Made by a program: the position numbers and the translations under genes. Below, one piece after another: positions 55,029 through 64,000 of a DNA stretch of 64,000 nucleotides. This stretch comes from Xanthomonas sp. DAR 35659 (GTDB taxonomy: Bacteria; Pseudomonadota; Gammaproteobacteria; Xanthomonadales; Xanthomonadaceae). Position 1 is the first letter of the stretch, and each line of letters starts with the position of its first letter. The notes beneath the pieces are model-generated. The model was not told the DNA's origin. It saw nothing but the letters and a program-made list of their open reading frames with translations, and made no database searches. Where the stretch lies: contig NZ_CP162488.1 in the NCBI RefSeq assembly GCF_041242975.1, positions 537,501-601,500 on the forward strand, given 5' to 3'.

Positions 55029-56717
55029 TCACATTTTTTCCGGGGCGGAAACGCCCAGGAGATTCAGGCCATTGGCCAAGACCTGCTGCGCCGCCACCGC
55101 CAGGGTCAACTTGGCGTTGCGCTCGCCCGCATCGTCCACCAGCACCGGGGTGCCGTGGTACCAGGTGTGGAACGCCGTGGCCAGTTCGCGCAGGTACTGC
55201 GCGATCAGGTGCGGCTCCAGTGCATGCCCCGCATTCTCCACCACTTCCGGGTAGCGCGAGAGTTCCTGCATCAATTCCAGCGAGGTCGCGTCGTTCAGCC
55301 GGTTCAGTTGCGCCTGGCCGTCGGCCTGGTCGTAGTCCAGCTTCTTCTCCTGCGCCTGGCGCAGCAGGCTGCACACGCGGGCGTGCGCGTACTGCACGTA
55401 GAACACCGGGTTGTCGTTGCTCTGCTGGCGCGCCAGGTCGATGTCGAAGGTGAGCTGCGAATCGGGCTTGCGCGCGATCAGGAACCAGCGCGTGGCGTCG
55501 CGACCGGCTTCCTCGATCAGGTCCCGCAGGGTCAGGTAGCTGCCGGCGCGCTTGGACAGCTTCACTTCCTCGCCGCCGCGCATCACCGTGACCATCTGGT
55601 GCAGCACGTATTCGGGCCAGCCCTTGGGGATGCCCAGGTCCATCGCCTGCAGGCCGGCGCGCACCCGCGCCAGCGAGCCGTGGTGGTCGGCGCCCAGCTC
55701 GGTGATGGCGCGCACGTAGCCGCGTTGCCACTTGCTCAGGTGGTAGGCCACGTCCGGCACGAAGTAGGTGTAGCTGCCGTCGGACTTGCGCATCACGCGG
55801 TCCTTGTCGTCGCCGAAATCGGTGGATTTCAGCCACAGCGCGCCGCCGTCCTCGTAGGTGTGGCCGGAGGCGACCAGCTTCTGCACCGCCTCCTCGACCT
55901 TGCCGTCGCGGTACAGCGAGCTTTCCAGGAAGTAGATGTCGAAATCCACGCCGAACGCGGCCAGGTCGTGGTTCTGCTCGTTGCGCAGGTAGGCCACGGC
56001 GAAGCGGCGGATCGCGTCCAGATCCTGCGGATCCTTGGCGCCGGTGACCACGTGGCCCTCCAGGTCGACCGCGGCGCCGGCCATGTAGGCGTCGGCCACG
56101 TCCTGGATGTAGTCGCCGCGGTAGCCTTCTTCCGGCCAGTCGGGGCTGTCCGGGGTCTTGCCCTGGGCGCGCGCTTGAACCGAGCGGGCCAGGTTCTCGA
56201 TCTGGTTGCCGCCGTCGTTGTAGTAGAACTCGCGCTTGGCGTTCCAGCCGTTGGCCTCGAGCAGGCGTGCGAGGCAGTCGCCGATCGCCGCGGCGCGGCC
56301 ATGGCCGACGTGCAGCGGCCCGGTCGGATTGGCCGAGACGTACTCCACGCCCACGGTACGGCCGTTGCCGACCAGGCTGCGGCCGTAGTCCTCGCCCTGC
56401 TTGAGCACCGCCAGCACCTCGCGCTGGTAGGCGCCGGGGCCGAGGTGGAAATTGATGAAGCCGGGGCCGGCGATCTCGACCTTGCTGACATCGTCGTTGG
56501 CCGGCAGCGCGTCCACCAGCTGCTGGGCGAGGGCACGCGGATTGGTGCGCGCGGCCTTGGCCAGCAGCATCGCCGCGTTGGTGGCGAAGTCGCCGTGCTC
56601 GCGGGTCTTGGGCCGCTCGACCACGAAGTCCGGCGGTAGGGTGTCGGCCGGCAGGGTGCCATTGGCGCGCAAGGCTTCGATGCCTTGACCGATCAGGGCG
56701 CGGAGTTGGGATTTCAC
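55029..56717 (-). CDS. argS: arginyl-tRNA synthetase
   Basis: The 562-aa class I synthetase has the HIGH-type motif [14 protein letters not shown], a KMSKS-like KLSKRAG and the C-terminal DALR anticodon domain, with the N-terminal Add-1 domain ([16 protein letters not shown]). Length is normal. It is followed by the SPOR gene. It charges, among others, the tRNA-Arg(CCG) in this window. Confidence 0.97.
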   Translation of the reverse strand: MKSQLRALIGQGIEALRANGTLPADTLPPDFVVERPKTREHGDFATNAAMLLAKAARTNPRALAQQLVDALPANDDVSKVEIAGPGFINFHLGPGAYQREVLAVLKQGEDYGRSLVGNGRTVGVEYVSANPTGPLHVGHGRAAAIGDCLARLLEANGWNAKREFYYNDGGNQIENLARSVQARAQGKTPDSPDWPEEGYRGDYIQDVADAYMAGAAVDLEGHVVTGAKDPQDLDAIRRFAVAYLRNEQNHDLAAFGVDFDIYFLESSLYRDGKVEEAVQKLVASGHTYEDGGALWLKSTDFGDDKDRVMRKSDGSYTYFVPDVAYHLSKWQRGYVRAITELGADHHGSLARVRAGLQAMDLGIPKGWPEYVLHQMVTVMRGGEEVKLSKRAGSYLTLRDLIEEAGRDATRWFLIARKPDSQLTFDIDLARQQSNDNPVFYVQYAHARVCSLLRQAQEKKLDYDQADGQAQLNRLNDATSLELMQELSRYPEVVENAGHALEPHLIAQYLRELATAFHTWYHGTPVLVDDAGERNAKLTLAVAAQQVLANGLNLLGVSAPEKM

Positions 56718-56881
56718 GAGATCTCTGCTTGAAGCGCGGAACCGGCGATTTTACCCGACCCGCCGCCTCCCGGCCCGTCCCGGGTTCAGCCCGACCTCAG
56801 CCCTGTGCCCGCACCGGCGGGGACGGGACGCCTCCGCGCCCCGCGCCCACCGCGCCTGCCGCGACCGCCCCGGCCTCCCGA

Positions 56882-57556
56882 TCAGGCCCAGCCGCGCGCC
56901 GCCATCGACACCGGGGCGCCGTCGCCGATGACGAAATGGTCCAGCAGGCGGATGTCCACCAATCCCAGCGCCTGCTTCAGCCGTTGGGTGACGGCGCGGT
57001 CGGCGGGCGAGGGTTCCGGGTTCCCGGACGGATGGTTGTGGCCGATGATCACCGCCGCCGCGTTGTGCGCCAGCGCGCGCCGCACCACCTCGCGCGGATG
57101 CACCTCGGCACCATCGAGGGTGCCATGGAACAGTTCCTCGAACGCCAGCGAACGGTGCTTGGTGTCCAGGAACAGCACCGCGAACACCTCGTGCGGCCAC
57201 GCCCGCAGGCGCCGCGCGAAATAGCGGCCGGCCGTGCTCGGGTCGGTCAGGGTGGTGCCGCGTTCCAGTTCCGCGGCCAGGTGGCGCTGGCCCAGCTCCA
57301 GCGCGGCCGCCAGCTTGCAGGCGCGCGCCGGGCCGAGCCCCGGCAGGTGGACCAGGTCGCCCGGCGGGCGGTCGAGCAGCGTGCGCAGCGGGCCGTAACG
57401 GTGCAGCAGGTCGCGCGAGGTGCGCACCGCGTCGCTGCCGGGCAGGCCGGAACCGAGGAAGATCGCCAGCAGTTCGGCATCGGAAAGGGCGCCGGGGCCG
57501 CGTGCCAGCAGCTTTTCGCGGGGGCGTTCGTCGTCGGGCCAGTCGGAGATGTGCAT
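56882..57556 (-). CDS. radC: RadC-family JAB/MPN domain protein
   Basis: The 224-aa protein has a helix-hairpin-helix part ([21 protein letters not shown]) and a JAMM/MPN domain with [17 protein letters not shown] and [17 protein letters not shown] (HxH plus Asp zinc ligands). A DNA-repair role was once proposed and is not established. The ATG at 57556 ([12 protein letters not shown]) is preferred. It is divergent from coaBC, the usual arrangement. Confidence 0.93.
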   Translation of the reverse strand: MHISDWPDDERPREKLLARGPGALSDAELLAIFLGSGLPGSDAVRTSRDLLHRYGPLRTLLDRPPGDLVHLPGLGPARACKLAAALELGQRHLAAELERGTTLTDPSTAGRYFARRLRAWPHEVFAVLFLDTKHRSLAFEELFHGTLDGAEVHPREVVRRALAHNAAAVIIGHNHPSGNPEPSPADRAVTQRLKQALGLVDIRLLDHFVIGDGAPVSMAARGWA

Positions 57557-57653
57557 ATCGCCAGATTGGCGGGCGATATGGCGCAACGATATCAGGGCGG
57601 CCGAGGGCCATCGGGTAAGCTAATCGTTCTTGCATGGGTAGGACATTCCCGAC

Positions 57654-58928
57654 GTGACCGGTACTTTCGAGGGGCCCCTGCAGGGGAGACGTGTGCTGTT
57701 GTGCGTGGGCGGCGGCATCGCCGCCTACAAGGCGCTGGAACTGGTGCGGCGGCTGCGCGAGGCGGGTGCCGAGGTGCAGGTGGCGATGACCGCCGGCGCG
57801 CAGCAGTTCGTGACCCCGCTGAGCTTCCAGGCGCTGTCCGCGCACCCGGCCCGCACCAGCCTGTGGGACAGTGCCGCCGAGCAGGCCATGGGCCACCTGG
57901 AACTGGCGCGCTGGGCCGACCACGTGGTGGTGGCGCCGGCCACCGCCGACCTGCTGGCGCGGCTGGCGCATGGCCTGGCCGACGATCTGGTCAGCACCCT
58001 GTGCCTGGCGAGCACCGCGCCGCTCACCGTGTGTCCGGCGATGAACCATCGCATGTGGCTGCATCCGGCCACCCAGGCCAATGCCGCCACGCTGCGCCAG
58101 CGCGGCGCCAGCGTGGTCGGGCCGAACGACGGCCCGCTGGCCGAGGGCGAGTCCGGTCCCGGGCGCCTGGCCGAGCCGGAAGAGATCGTGGCCGCGCTGG
58201 TCGCCGCGGGCGGCGCGGTCCAGTCCGCCGGCGTCGTGGCGGCACCGGCGCCCGCCGCCGCCGTCGCCGTCGCCACCAGCGGCGCGCTGCGCGGCCTGCG
58301 CCTGCTGATCAGCGCCGGCCCGACCTACGAAGACCTGGATCCGGTGCGCTACCTCGGCAACCGCAGCAGCGGCAAGATGGGCTACGCCCTGGCCGCGGCC
58401 GCCGCGCGCCAGGGCGCCGACGTGGTGCTGGTCAGCGGTCCGGTGCATTTGTCTACGCCCGACGGCGTGCGGCGCATCGACGTGCGCTCGGCGGCGCAGA
58501 TGCGCGAGGCGGTCCTGGGCGCGCTGCCGGCCGACATCTACATCGGCACCGCCGCGGTCGCCGACTACACGCCCAGGCAGGTGGCGGCGCAGAAGATCAA
58601 GAAGAGCGGCGAGAGCCTGACCCTGGAACTGGTGCGCACCCCGGACATCCTGGCCGAGGTCGCCGCGCAGACCCAGGCGCTGAAACTGGTGGTCGGCTTC
58701 GCCGCCGAGACCCACGACATCGAGCGCTATGCCCGTGGCAAACTCACCGACAAGCACCTGGACCTGATCATCGCCAACCAGGTGGGGGTGGCCGGCAACG
58801 GCTTCGAGAGCGACCACAACGCCGCCACCGCCTACTGGCAGGACGGCGCCCGCAGTTTCCCGGCGGTGTCCAAGGCGCAACTGGCCGAGCAATTGCTGGC
58901 CCTGATCGCGGAGCGACTGCACGCATGA
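57654..58928 (+). CDS. coaBC: bifunctional phosphopantothenoylcysteine decarboxylase / phosphopantothenate-cysteine ligase
   Basis: The 424-aa protein of CoA synthesis has an N-terminal flavin-dependent CoaC domain ([17 protein letters not shown], catalytic His region [20 protein letters not shown]) and a C-terminal CoaB domain ([34 protein letters not shown]). The GTG start at 57654 gives the family length. Its stop overlaps dut (ATGA). Confidence 0.95.
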   Translation: MTGTFEGPLQGRRVLLCVGGGIAAYKALELVRRLREAGAEVQVAMTAGAQQFVTPLSFQALSAHPARTSLWDSAAEQAMGHLELARWADHVVVAPATADLLARLAHGLADDLVSTLCLASTAPLTVCPAMNHRMWLHPATQANAATLRQRGASVVGPNDGPLAEGESGPGRLAEPEEIVAALVAAGGAVQSAGVVAAPAPAAAVAVATSGALRGLRLLISAGPTYEDLDPVRYLGNRSSGKMGYALAAAAARQGADVVLVSGPVHLSTPDGVRRIDVRSAAQMREAVLGALPADIYIGTAAVADYTPRQVAAQKIKKSGESLTLELVRTPDILAEVAAQTQALKLVVGFAAETHDIERYARGKLTDKHLDLIIANQVGVAGNGFESDHNAATAYWQDGARSFPAVSKAQLAEQLLALIAERLHA

Positions 58929-59395
58929 CCACCCCGACGCCGTACCCGCTGCAGGTCAAGCTGCTCGATCCGCGCTTCGGCGACGACTGGCCGTTGCCGG
59001 ACTATGCCACCGAGGCCAGCGCCGGCCTGGACCTGCGCGCGGCGACCGAGGCGCCGCTGACCCTGGAACCGGGCGATACCGCGCTGATCCCCAGCGGGCT
59101 GTCCATCTACATCGCCGATCCGCAGCTGTGCGCGGTGGTGCTGCCGCGCTCCGGGCTGGGCCATCGCCACGGCATCGTGCTCGGCAACGGCACCGGCCTG
59201 ATCGATGCCGATTACCAGGGGCCGCTGCTGATCAGCGTCTGGAACCGCGGCCGCGCGCCCTTCACCATCGCTCCCGGCGATCGCATCGCGCAGCTGGTCG
59301 TGATGCCGGTCGTGCGCGTGGCCCTGCAGGTAGTGGATACTTTCGCCGACAGCGCCAGGGGAACGGGTGGATTCGGCCATACCGGGGTGCGCTGA
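58925..59395 (+). CDS. dut: dUTP pyrophosphatase
   Basis: The 156-aa trimeric dUTPase has all five motifs: [39 protein letters not shown] and [10 protein letters not shown]. It overlaps coaBC by four bases and is followed after 15 bp by the phosphomannomutase-like gene, the same order as coaBC-dut-algC in Pseudomonas. Confidence 0.97.
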   Translation: MTTPTPYPLQVKLLDPRFGDDWPLPDYATEASAGLDLRAATEAPLTLEPGDTALIPSGLSIYIADPQLCAVVLPRSGLGHRHGIVLGNGTGLIDADYQGPLLISVWNRGRAPFTIAPGDRIAQLVVMPVVRVALQVVDTFADSARGTGGFGHTGVR

Positions 59396-59410
59396 CGGGG
59401 GATCGTCTGC

Positions 59411-61747
59411 ATGAGCGAGGCAACACACCGGCGCCCGGCGCCGGACGGTTTGCGCAAGGCGGCGCCGCTGCTGGCGCTGCTGCTGGCCATCGTGGCCGCG
59501 TGGTTCGGCTGGAGCGGCGTGCAGCAATGGCAGCATGAGCGCAGCGCGGCGGCACTGGAGCAGGCGCGCGATGCGGCCGTGGCGGAGATCTCGCGGCTGC
59601 TGGCGGCCACCAGCAAGCGCCTGGCCACGCAACTGCAACAGCCCGCGGTGCAGGCCGCGCTGGCCCGCGGCGACGCCGCGGCCGCCGCGCAGACGCTGCG
59701 CGCCGGCTGGAAGGAGGCCGAGGACGCGCAGGTGCTGCCCGCCGACCTGAGCGCCGGCTATGCCGACGCCGCCGGTTTCGGTTACGGCCGCCTGGCGTTG
59801 CTGGAGAAGGCCTTGCTGACCGACGCGGTCGCCAGCGCGGTGGTGCGCGACGGCGGCGCGGCGCGGCTGGGGCTGGCCGCGCCGGTGACCCTGGACACCG
59901 GCATGGGCGTGGCCTACCTGCGCCTGCCCTTGCGCCTGCTGACCGCGCCGGTGGCGCAGGCCGCGGTACCGGCCAGCGGCTACCTCGCCCTGCGCCAAGG
60001 TGGCTACGACGTCGTCGGCGCCGGTGATGCCGCGCTGGCCGACCATGGCGACGCGCTATCGCGCCCGATCGGCAGCAGCGGCTTGCGCATGGTCGCGGCG
60101 CTGCCCGACGCCGAGGCCGGCCCGCTCGGCCTGGATGCGCTGCCGTGCCTGATCGTCGCCGGCCTATTCGGCTTCCTGACCGTGGCGGTGTTGCTGGCCG
60201 CGCGCGGGCGCCTGCCGCGGCCGCGCCGCGCCAAGGCCGCCGCCGTGGCGACCGAGCAGGAACCCACGTTGCGGCAGAGCCTGCAGCAGCAGGGACCGCC
60301 GCCGACGCCCGAGGGCGAGACGCCGCCGCCGCCACCGCGGCCGGCGGCGACGCCGACGGTGCCGGCCGGCATCTTCCGCGCCTACGACATCCGCGGCGTG
60401 GTCGGCCGCGATCTCAGTCCGCAGGTCGCCGCGCTGATCGGCCAGGCGATCGGCGCGGTCATGCAGGAGCAGGGACTGAACGAAGTGGTGGTCGGCCGCG
60501 ACGGCCGCCTGTCGGGGCCGGAGCTGTCGGCGGCGCTGATCGAGGGCCTGCGCCGCGCCGGCTGCCACGTCACCGACATCGGCCTGGCGCCGACCCCGGT
60601 GGTGTATTTCGCCAGCTTCCACCTGCGCGCCGGCAGCTGCGTGGCGGTGACCGGCAGCCACAACCCGCCGGACTACAACGGCTTCAAGATCGTGGTCGGC
60701 GGCGAGACGCTGTCCGGCGCGTCGATCACCGACCTGTACACGCGCATCAGCGAAGGCCGCCTGCCGAGCGCGGCCGAGCCGGGGCGGCTGGAGCAGCGCG
60801 ACGTCGGCGACGACTACATCCAGCGCATCGCCGACGACGTGCAGCTGGACCGGCCGCTCAAGGTGGTCGCCGATGCCGGCAACGGCGTCGGTGGCGAACT
60901 GGCGCCGCGGCTGCTGGAGGCGATCGGCGCCGAGGTGGTGCCGCTGTACTGCGACGTCGACGGCACCTTCCCCAACCACCACCCCGATCCCAGCGAGCCG
61001 CACAACCTCGAGGACCTGATCCAGACGGTGAAGCGGTTCGACGCCGACCTGGGCATCGCCTTCGACGGCGACGCCGACCGGCTGGGCGTGGTCACCAAGG
61101 AAGGCAAGGTGATCTACGCCGACCGGTTGCTGATGCTGTTCGCGGCCGACGTGCTGCAGCGCAATCCCGGCGCGTTGGTCATCTACGACGTCAAGTGCAC
61201 CGGCAAGCTGTCGGACTACGTGCTGCGCAACGGCGGCAGCCCACTGGTGTGGAAGACCGGGCACTCGCTGATCAAGGCGAAGATGCGCGAGACCGACGCC
61301 GAACTGGCCGGCGAGATGAGCGGGCACTTCTTCTTCAAGGAGCGCTGGTACGGCTTCGACGACGGCCTGTACGCGGCGGCGCGGCTGCTGGAGATCCTGG
61401 CGCAGCGCGAGGAAAGCCCCTCGGAGGTGCTGGCGGAGCTGCCGGACAGCGTGTCCACGCCGGAGATCAAGCTACCGTTGGACGGGCAGGACGCGCCGGC
61501 GCTGATCGCGCAACTGGTGGCCGCGGCGCAGGAGGAGAATTCGCCGTTCGCCGGCGCGCGGCTGCTCACCATCGACGGCCTGCGCGCCGACTTCCCCGAC
61601 GGCTGGGGGCTGGTGCGCGCATCGAATACCACGCCGGTGCTGGTGCTGCGGTTCGAAGCCGACAGCAGCGCCGCGCTGGAGCGGATCAAGGATCTGTTCC
61701 GCAGCCAGTTGCAGGCGGTGTTGCCGTCGCTGCCGCCGGGTTTCTGA
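59411..61747 (+). CDS. membrane-anchored phosphomannomutase/phosphoglucomutase (AlgC-like, long form)
   Basis: The 778-aa protein has an N-terminal membrane region (helices about 18-37 and 243-263) enclosing a periplasmic domain of about 200 residues. A Pro-rich linker (about 288-318) and a cytoplasmic alpha-D-phosphohexomutase follow. The mutase has phosphoserine Ser416 in TGSHNPPDYNG and metal ligands Asp552, Asp554 and Asp556 in FDGDADR, with GEMSGHFFF for sugar binding. The long form is open from the ATG at 59411, 15 bp after dut, so the extension is real. It supplies mannose-1-P or glucose-1-P for exopolysaccharide and LPS. Confidence 0.9.
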   Translation: MSEATHRRPAPDGLRKAAPLLALLLAIVAAWFGWSGVQQWQHERSAAALEQARDAAVAEISRLLAATSKRLATQLQQPAVQAALARGDAAAAAQTLRAGWKEAEDAQVLPADLSAGYADAAGFGYGRLALLEKALLTDAVASAVVRDGGAARLGLAAPVTLDTGMGVAYLRLPLRLLTAPVAQAAVPASGYLALRQGGYDVVGAGDAALADHGDALSRPIGSSGLRMVAALPDAEAGPLGLDALPCLIVAGLFGFLTVAVLLAARGRLPRPRRAKAAAVATEQEPTLRQSLQQQGPPPTPEGETPPPPPRPAATPTVPAGIFRAYDIRGVVGRDLSPQVAALIGQAIGAVMQEQGLNEVVVGRDGRLSGPELSAALIEGLRRAGCHVTDIGLAPTPVVYFASFHLRAGSCVAVTGSHNPPDYNGFKIVVGGETLSGASITDLYTRISEGRLPSAAEPGRLEQRDVGDDYIQRIADDVQLDRPLKVVADAGNGVGGELAPRLLEAIGAEVVPLYCDVDGTFPNHHPDPSEPHNLEDLIQTVKRFDADLGIAFDGDADRLGVVTKEGKVIYADRLLMLFAADVLQRNPGALVIYDVKCTGKLSDYVLRNGGSPLVWKTGHSLIKAKMRETDAELAGEMSGHFFFKERWYGFDDGLYAAARLLEILAQREESPSEVLAELPDSVSTPEIKLPLDGQDAPALIAQLVAAAQEENSPFAGARLLTIDGLRADFPDGWGLVRASNTTPVLVLRFEADSSAALERIKDLFRSQLQAVLPSLPPGF

Positions 61748-62152
61748 GGTCGCGGTGCGAGTCCGGAGCCGTCTGGCTTCCGGCCTTCGCGCGTCGCGAC
61801 CGAAGTCGCTCCCACAAGGCGCTCGCGCGCAGCCGGCCGGGTGCACTGTAGGAGGGGCTTCAGCCCCGACTGCTTCCGGAGCCGTGTGATTTCCGGCCTT
61901 CGCGCGTCGCGACTGAAGTTACTCCCATAAGACGCTCCCATGTAGCCGGATGGGTGCACTGTGGGCGGGACTTCAGCCCCGACTGCCTCCGGAGCCGCAT
62001 GCCTTCCAGCCTTCGCTCGTCGCGACTGAAGTCGCTCCCCCAAGACGCTTGCGCGCAGCCGGCCGGGTGCATTGCGGGAGAGGCTTCGGCCCCATCTTTC
62101 CCGCCGTTTTATGCCCCGACCACCGCCACACCGGCCCAGCCCCTTGCGGCGC
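61748..62152. other. convergent intergenic region filled by a tandem repeat
   Basis: These 405 bp hold three 113-bp repeat units and no gene. Short ORFs across the units lack ribosome-binding sites. Confidence 0.65.
61762..62100. repeat. 113-bp tandem repeat, three diverged copies
   Basis: TCCGGAGCCG recurs at 61762, 61875 and 61988, exactly 113 bp apart. Each unit also contains TTCGCGCGTCGCGAC-type sequence, a CGAAGTCGCTCCC-type half palindrome, GTGCACTGTAGGAGGGGCTT-type sequence and CAGCCCCGACTG. The units carry diverged arms of the dispersed GTAGGAGCG palindrome. Confidence 0.9.
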
Positions 62153-62812
62153 TCAGCCGCCGGCCGTCGCTGCCGCCGCCGGTCGCTTCGCCGCGCGATA
62201 GCGCTGCAAGGTGTCTTCGATTTCCTGGTTCAGGCCGAGCCGCTGCTGCTCGAAGTTCTGCTGCATGCGCAGTTGCCACAGCAAGGCGCGATGCCGCTGC
62301 TGCACATCCTCCACGATCTTGCCCGTCACCTTCTGCCCGGCCAGCTCGCGCGCGCCGGCAGTGCCGAGCAGCGCGACCAGGCCCTCGCGCAGGCTGTTGA
62401 CGTTGTAGCGCGCGGTGTTGATGTTGTTGTCGACGATGCCGATGCGTTCGGAAAACACCCGGCGCAGCTCTTCCTCGGTCTGGAACGATAGCAGCAGCGC
62501 CTGGTCAGTGCGCTTGCGCGTCTCCAGCGCGGCTTGATCGGCGCGCTGTTGCGCGGCGTCGGCCGCGGCCGCGGCGCGCTCCTCCGGGCTCAGTGCGCGG
62601 CCGACCGCGCCACTGCGCAGCCCGCTCTTGGCATTGAATTCGTCGCGCGCCTGGTTCACCGCTTCCGGCGGCAGCGCATCGCTGCACACACGCTGCCCGC
62701 CCTGGTTCCAGCAGTACAGCTTTTTCGACGCCGCCGGCTGCGCGGCCGCCGGCAGCGCCAGCAAGGCGAGCAGGGCCGGCAAGGCGCAGGCCCGGAGTCG
62801 TTGGATCGGCAT
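62153..62812 (-). CDS. exported DUF4124-domain protein with coiled-coil tail
   Basis: The 219-aa protein has a signal peptide (LRACALPALLALLALPAAAQ) and a short DUF4124-type domain with KKLYCWNQGGQRVCSD (two Cys likely bridged). A long helical, coiled-coil-prone region (about 70-210, AAAAADAAQQRADQAALETRK onward) follows. It is probably periplasmic. It follows pyrE by 17 bp on the same strand. Function unknown. Confidence 0.8.
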   Translation of the reverse strand: MPIQRLRACALPALLALLALPAAAQPAASKKLYCWNQGGQRVCSDALPPEAVNQARDEFNAKSGLRSGAVGRALSPEERAAAAADAAQQRADQAALETRKRTDQALLLSFQTEEELRRVFSERIGIVDNNINTARYNVNSLREGLVALLGTAGARELAGQKVTGKIVEDVQQRHRALLWQLRMQQNFEQQRLGLNQEIEDTLQRYRAAKRPAAAATAGG

Positions 62813-62829
62813 GTGGCAGCCCCCTGCTG

Positions 62830-63489
62830 TCAGCCTGTCGGATCGTTGCCGTAGCGTGCCCGGTAGGCCAGCAGCGGTTCGCGGAAGCCGACAAGGTCTG
62901 CGTTTCCGTCGATGAATGCAAGCAGGTCGCCCAGATGCGCGACCGACACCACAGGAACGCCGGCCTCGGCCGCCACCGCCTGCGCCGCCGAGCGCCGGTC
63001 GTGCTCGCCGGCGATCTCCTGTCGGTCCAGCGCGACCAGGATGCCCGCGGGGAGGCCGCCGGCCTCGCGGATGATCGCCAGCGCCTCGCGGATCGCGGTG
63101 CCGGCGGTGATCACGTCGTCCACGATCAGCACCCGGCGCCCGGCCAGCGGCGCGCCGATCAGGCTGCCGCCCTCGCCATGCGCCTTGGCCTCCTTGCGGT
63201 TGAACGCCAGCGGCAGGTTGCGGTCGCGCTGCGCGTACTCGCAGGCCAGCGCGGTCGCCAGCGGGATGCCCTTGTAGGCCGGGCCGAACAGCAGGTCGAA
63301 GTCGAGCCCGGCCGCGTCGGCCGCATCGGCGTAGCACGCCGCCAGGCGCACCATCGCCGCGCCGGCATCGAAGCGCCCGGCATTGAAGAAGTACGGGCTC
63401 AGGCGCCCGGACTTGAGCGTGAATTCGCCGAAGCGCAGCGCCTGCGCGTCCAGGGCCAGTTGCAGGAAGCGTTGCCGGTAGTCGGTCAT
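62830..63489 (-). CDS. pyrE: orotate phosphoribosyltransferase
   Basis: The 219-aa enzyme of UMP synthesis has FTLKSGRLSPYFFNAG, GPAYKGIPLA, RKEAKAHGEGG (flexible catalytic loop with Lys) and the PRPP motif VLIVDDVITAGTA. The ATG at 63489 abuts a GA-rich copy of the dispersed repeat (CT-rich on the mRNA). There is no normal Shine-Dalgarno sequence before the start. It is divergent from the exonuclease gene. Confidence 0.96.
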   Translation of the reverse strand: MTDYRQRFLQLALDAQALRFGEFTLKSGRLSPYFFNAGRFDAGAAMVRLAACYADAADAAGLDFDLLFGPAYKGIPLATALACEYAQRDRNLPLAFNRKEAKAHGEGGSLIGAPLAGRRVLIVDDVITAGTAIREALAIIREAGGLPAGILVALDRQEIAGEHDRRSAAQAVAAEAGVPVVSVAHLGDLLAFIDGNADLVGFREPLLAYRARYGNDPTG

Positions 63490-63534
63490 TGGGGAGCCGG
63501 GAATGGGGAAAGGGGAATCGGGAATGGTGAAAAG
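63490..63534. repeat. dispersed repeat copy at the pyrE start
   Basis: GGGGAGCCGGGAATGGGG followed by AAAGGGGAATCGGGAATGG on the + strand is nearly the reverse complement of 63581-63616. It directly abuts the pyrE start codon. Confidence 0.85.
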
Positions 63535-63580
63535 CATAGCGGTTGTTCCGTCTTACCGGTCCCACTGGAGTACGCTTTGC

Positions 63581-63616
63581 CGATTCCCTATTCCCCTTTC
63601 CCCATTCCCGGCTCCC
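63581..63616. repeat. dispersed repeat copy at the exonuclease III start
   Basis: CGATTCCCTATTCCCC followed by TTTCCCCATTCCCGGCTCCC ends at ATG 63617. It is the inverted partner of the copy at pyrE with 46 bases between, so the two divergent genes share one leader sequence. Confidence 0.85.
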
Positions 63617-64000
63617 ATGCGCATCATCAGCTTCAACGCCAACGGCCTGCGTTCGGCCGCGACCAAGGGCTTCTTCGAGTGGTTTTCCGGCCAGCACGCC
63701 GACGTGCTGTGCGTGCAGGAGACCAAGGCGCAGGAGCATCAGCTCGCCGGGCCGGCGTTCCTGCCGGACGGCTATCGCGCCTGGTTCCGCGACGCCAGCA
63801 CCAAGAAGGGCTACAGCGGCGTGGCCATCTACAGCAAGCGCGAGCCCGACGAGGTGCGCACCGCGCTGGGCTGGCCCGAGTTCGACGAGGAGGGCCGCTA
63901 CCTGGAGGCGCGCTTCGGCAACCTCAGCGTGGTCTCGTTCTACATTCCCTCCGGCTCCTCGGGCGAGCTGCGCCAGGGCTACAAGTTCCAGGTCATGGAC
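63617..64000 (+). CDS. xthA: exodeoxyribonuclease III (3' truncated by window)
   Basis: The first 128 codons are present. MRIISFNANGLRSAATKGFF, catalytic-type Asn8, Glu35 in VQETK and GYSGVAIYSK are typical of the ExoIII/AP-endonuclease family, which repairs abasic sites in DNA. It is divergent from pyrE, an arrangement seen in many proteobacteria. The start is the ATG at 63617 directly after the CT-rich repeat; the rest of the gene lies beyond the window. Confidence 0.93.
   Translation, partial: MRIISFNANGLRSAATKGFFEWFSGQHADVLCVQETKAQEHQLAGPAFLPDGYRAWFRDASTKKGYSGVAIYSKREPDEVRTALGWPEFDEEGRYLEARFGNLSVVSFYIPSGSSGELRQGYKFQVMD

Noticed and set aside
61762..62100. CRISPR array
   Set aside because: The 113-bp units are contiguous, diverged and without unique spacers of fixed size; no cas genes nearby.

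Overview
The window is a high-GC chromosomal segment of a gamma-proteobacterium, almost certainly Xanthomonas or a close Xanthomonadaceae relative. The evidence is the gene content (pobA / vanA-vanR-vanB / pcaIJFHGBC, coaBC-dut-algC-like, the bioB-bioF-bioH-bioC neighbourhood), dense overlapping operons, and dispersed palindromes built on GTAGGAGCGGCTTCAGCCGC. The species cannot be fixed from the sequence alone.

1-16 kb is an aromatic-acid catabolic island. It opens with the 3' part of an NDP-forming acyl-CoA synthetase (truncated by the window edge) and an HSL-type esterase. An AraC regulator divergent from pobA (4-hydroxybenzoate to protocatechuate) follows. Next comes vanA-vanR-vanB (vanillate to protocatechuate), then, divergent from it, the protocatechuate branch of the beta-ketoadipate pathway, pcaI-J-F-H-G-B-C. 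An IclR regulator (PcaR) closes the island. pcaD (enol-lactone hydrolase) is missing from its expected place. The vanA-pcaI intergenic region carries a palindrome suited to a GntR protein and two PcaR-type operator boxes.

16-26 kb holds a tiny lysine-rich ORF, a RIO-type kinase, a complete RND efflux operon (adaptor, pump, outer-membrane channel) and mnmG. Upstream of mnmG, on the other strand, is a near-consensus sigma-54 promoter followed at once by a strongly folded stretch and a Rho-independent terminator. This looks like an unannotated small RNA of about 117 nt.

26-36 kb holds a Tyr/Gly-rich lipoprotein, a PLP-dependent ammonia-lyase-like enzyme, a DUF218 protein, a SnoaL-like protein, the biotin genes bioC, bioH, bioF and bioB with an SDR and small unknown genes between, and comF.

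36.4-37.6 kb is an IS110-family element of about 1.23 kb. It is inserted precisely at a CT dinucleotide inside one of the dispersed palindromes. Its 240-nt left end appears to encode a bridge RNA whose target-matching and donor-matching guide segments can be read directly.

38-48 kb carries ubiA, a tRNA-Arg(CCG), comM, ubiK, the PII gene glnB, and the polyamine genes speE and speA. 47-54 kb carries an exported NTF2-like protein overlapping a LytS/LytTR two-component pair, an acyltransferase, a LysR regulator divergent from a CMD-like / tautomerase / DUF4865 operon, and an SDR. 54-64 kb is housekeeping: SPOR protein, argS, radC, coaBC, dut, a membrane-anchored phosphomannomutase/phosphoglucomutase, a DUF4124 protein, pyrE and the start of an exonuclease III gene. 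A threefold 113-bp tandem repeat lies downstream of the mutase. A CT-rich dispersed repeat abuts several start or stop codons.
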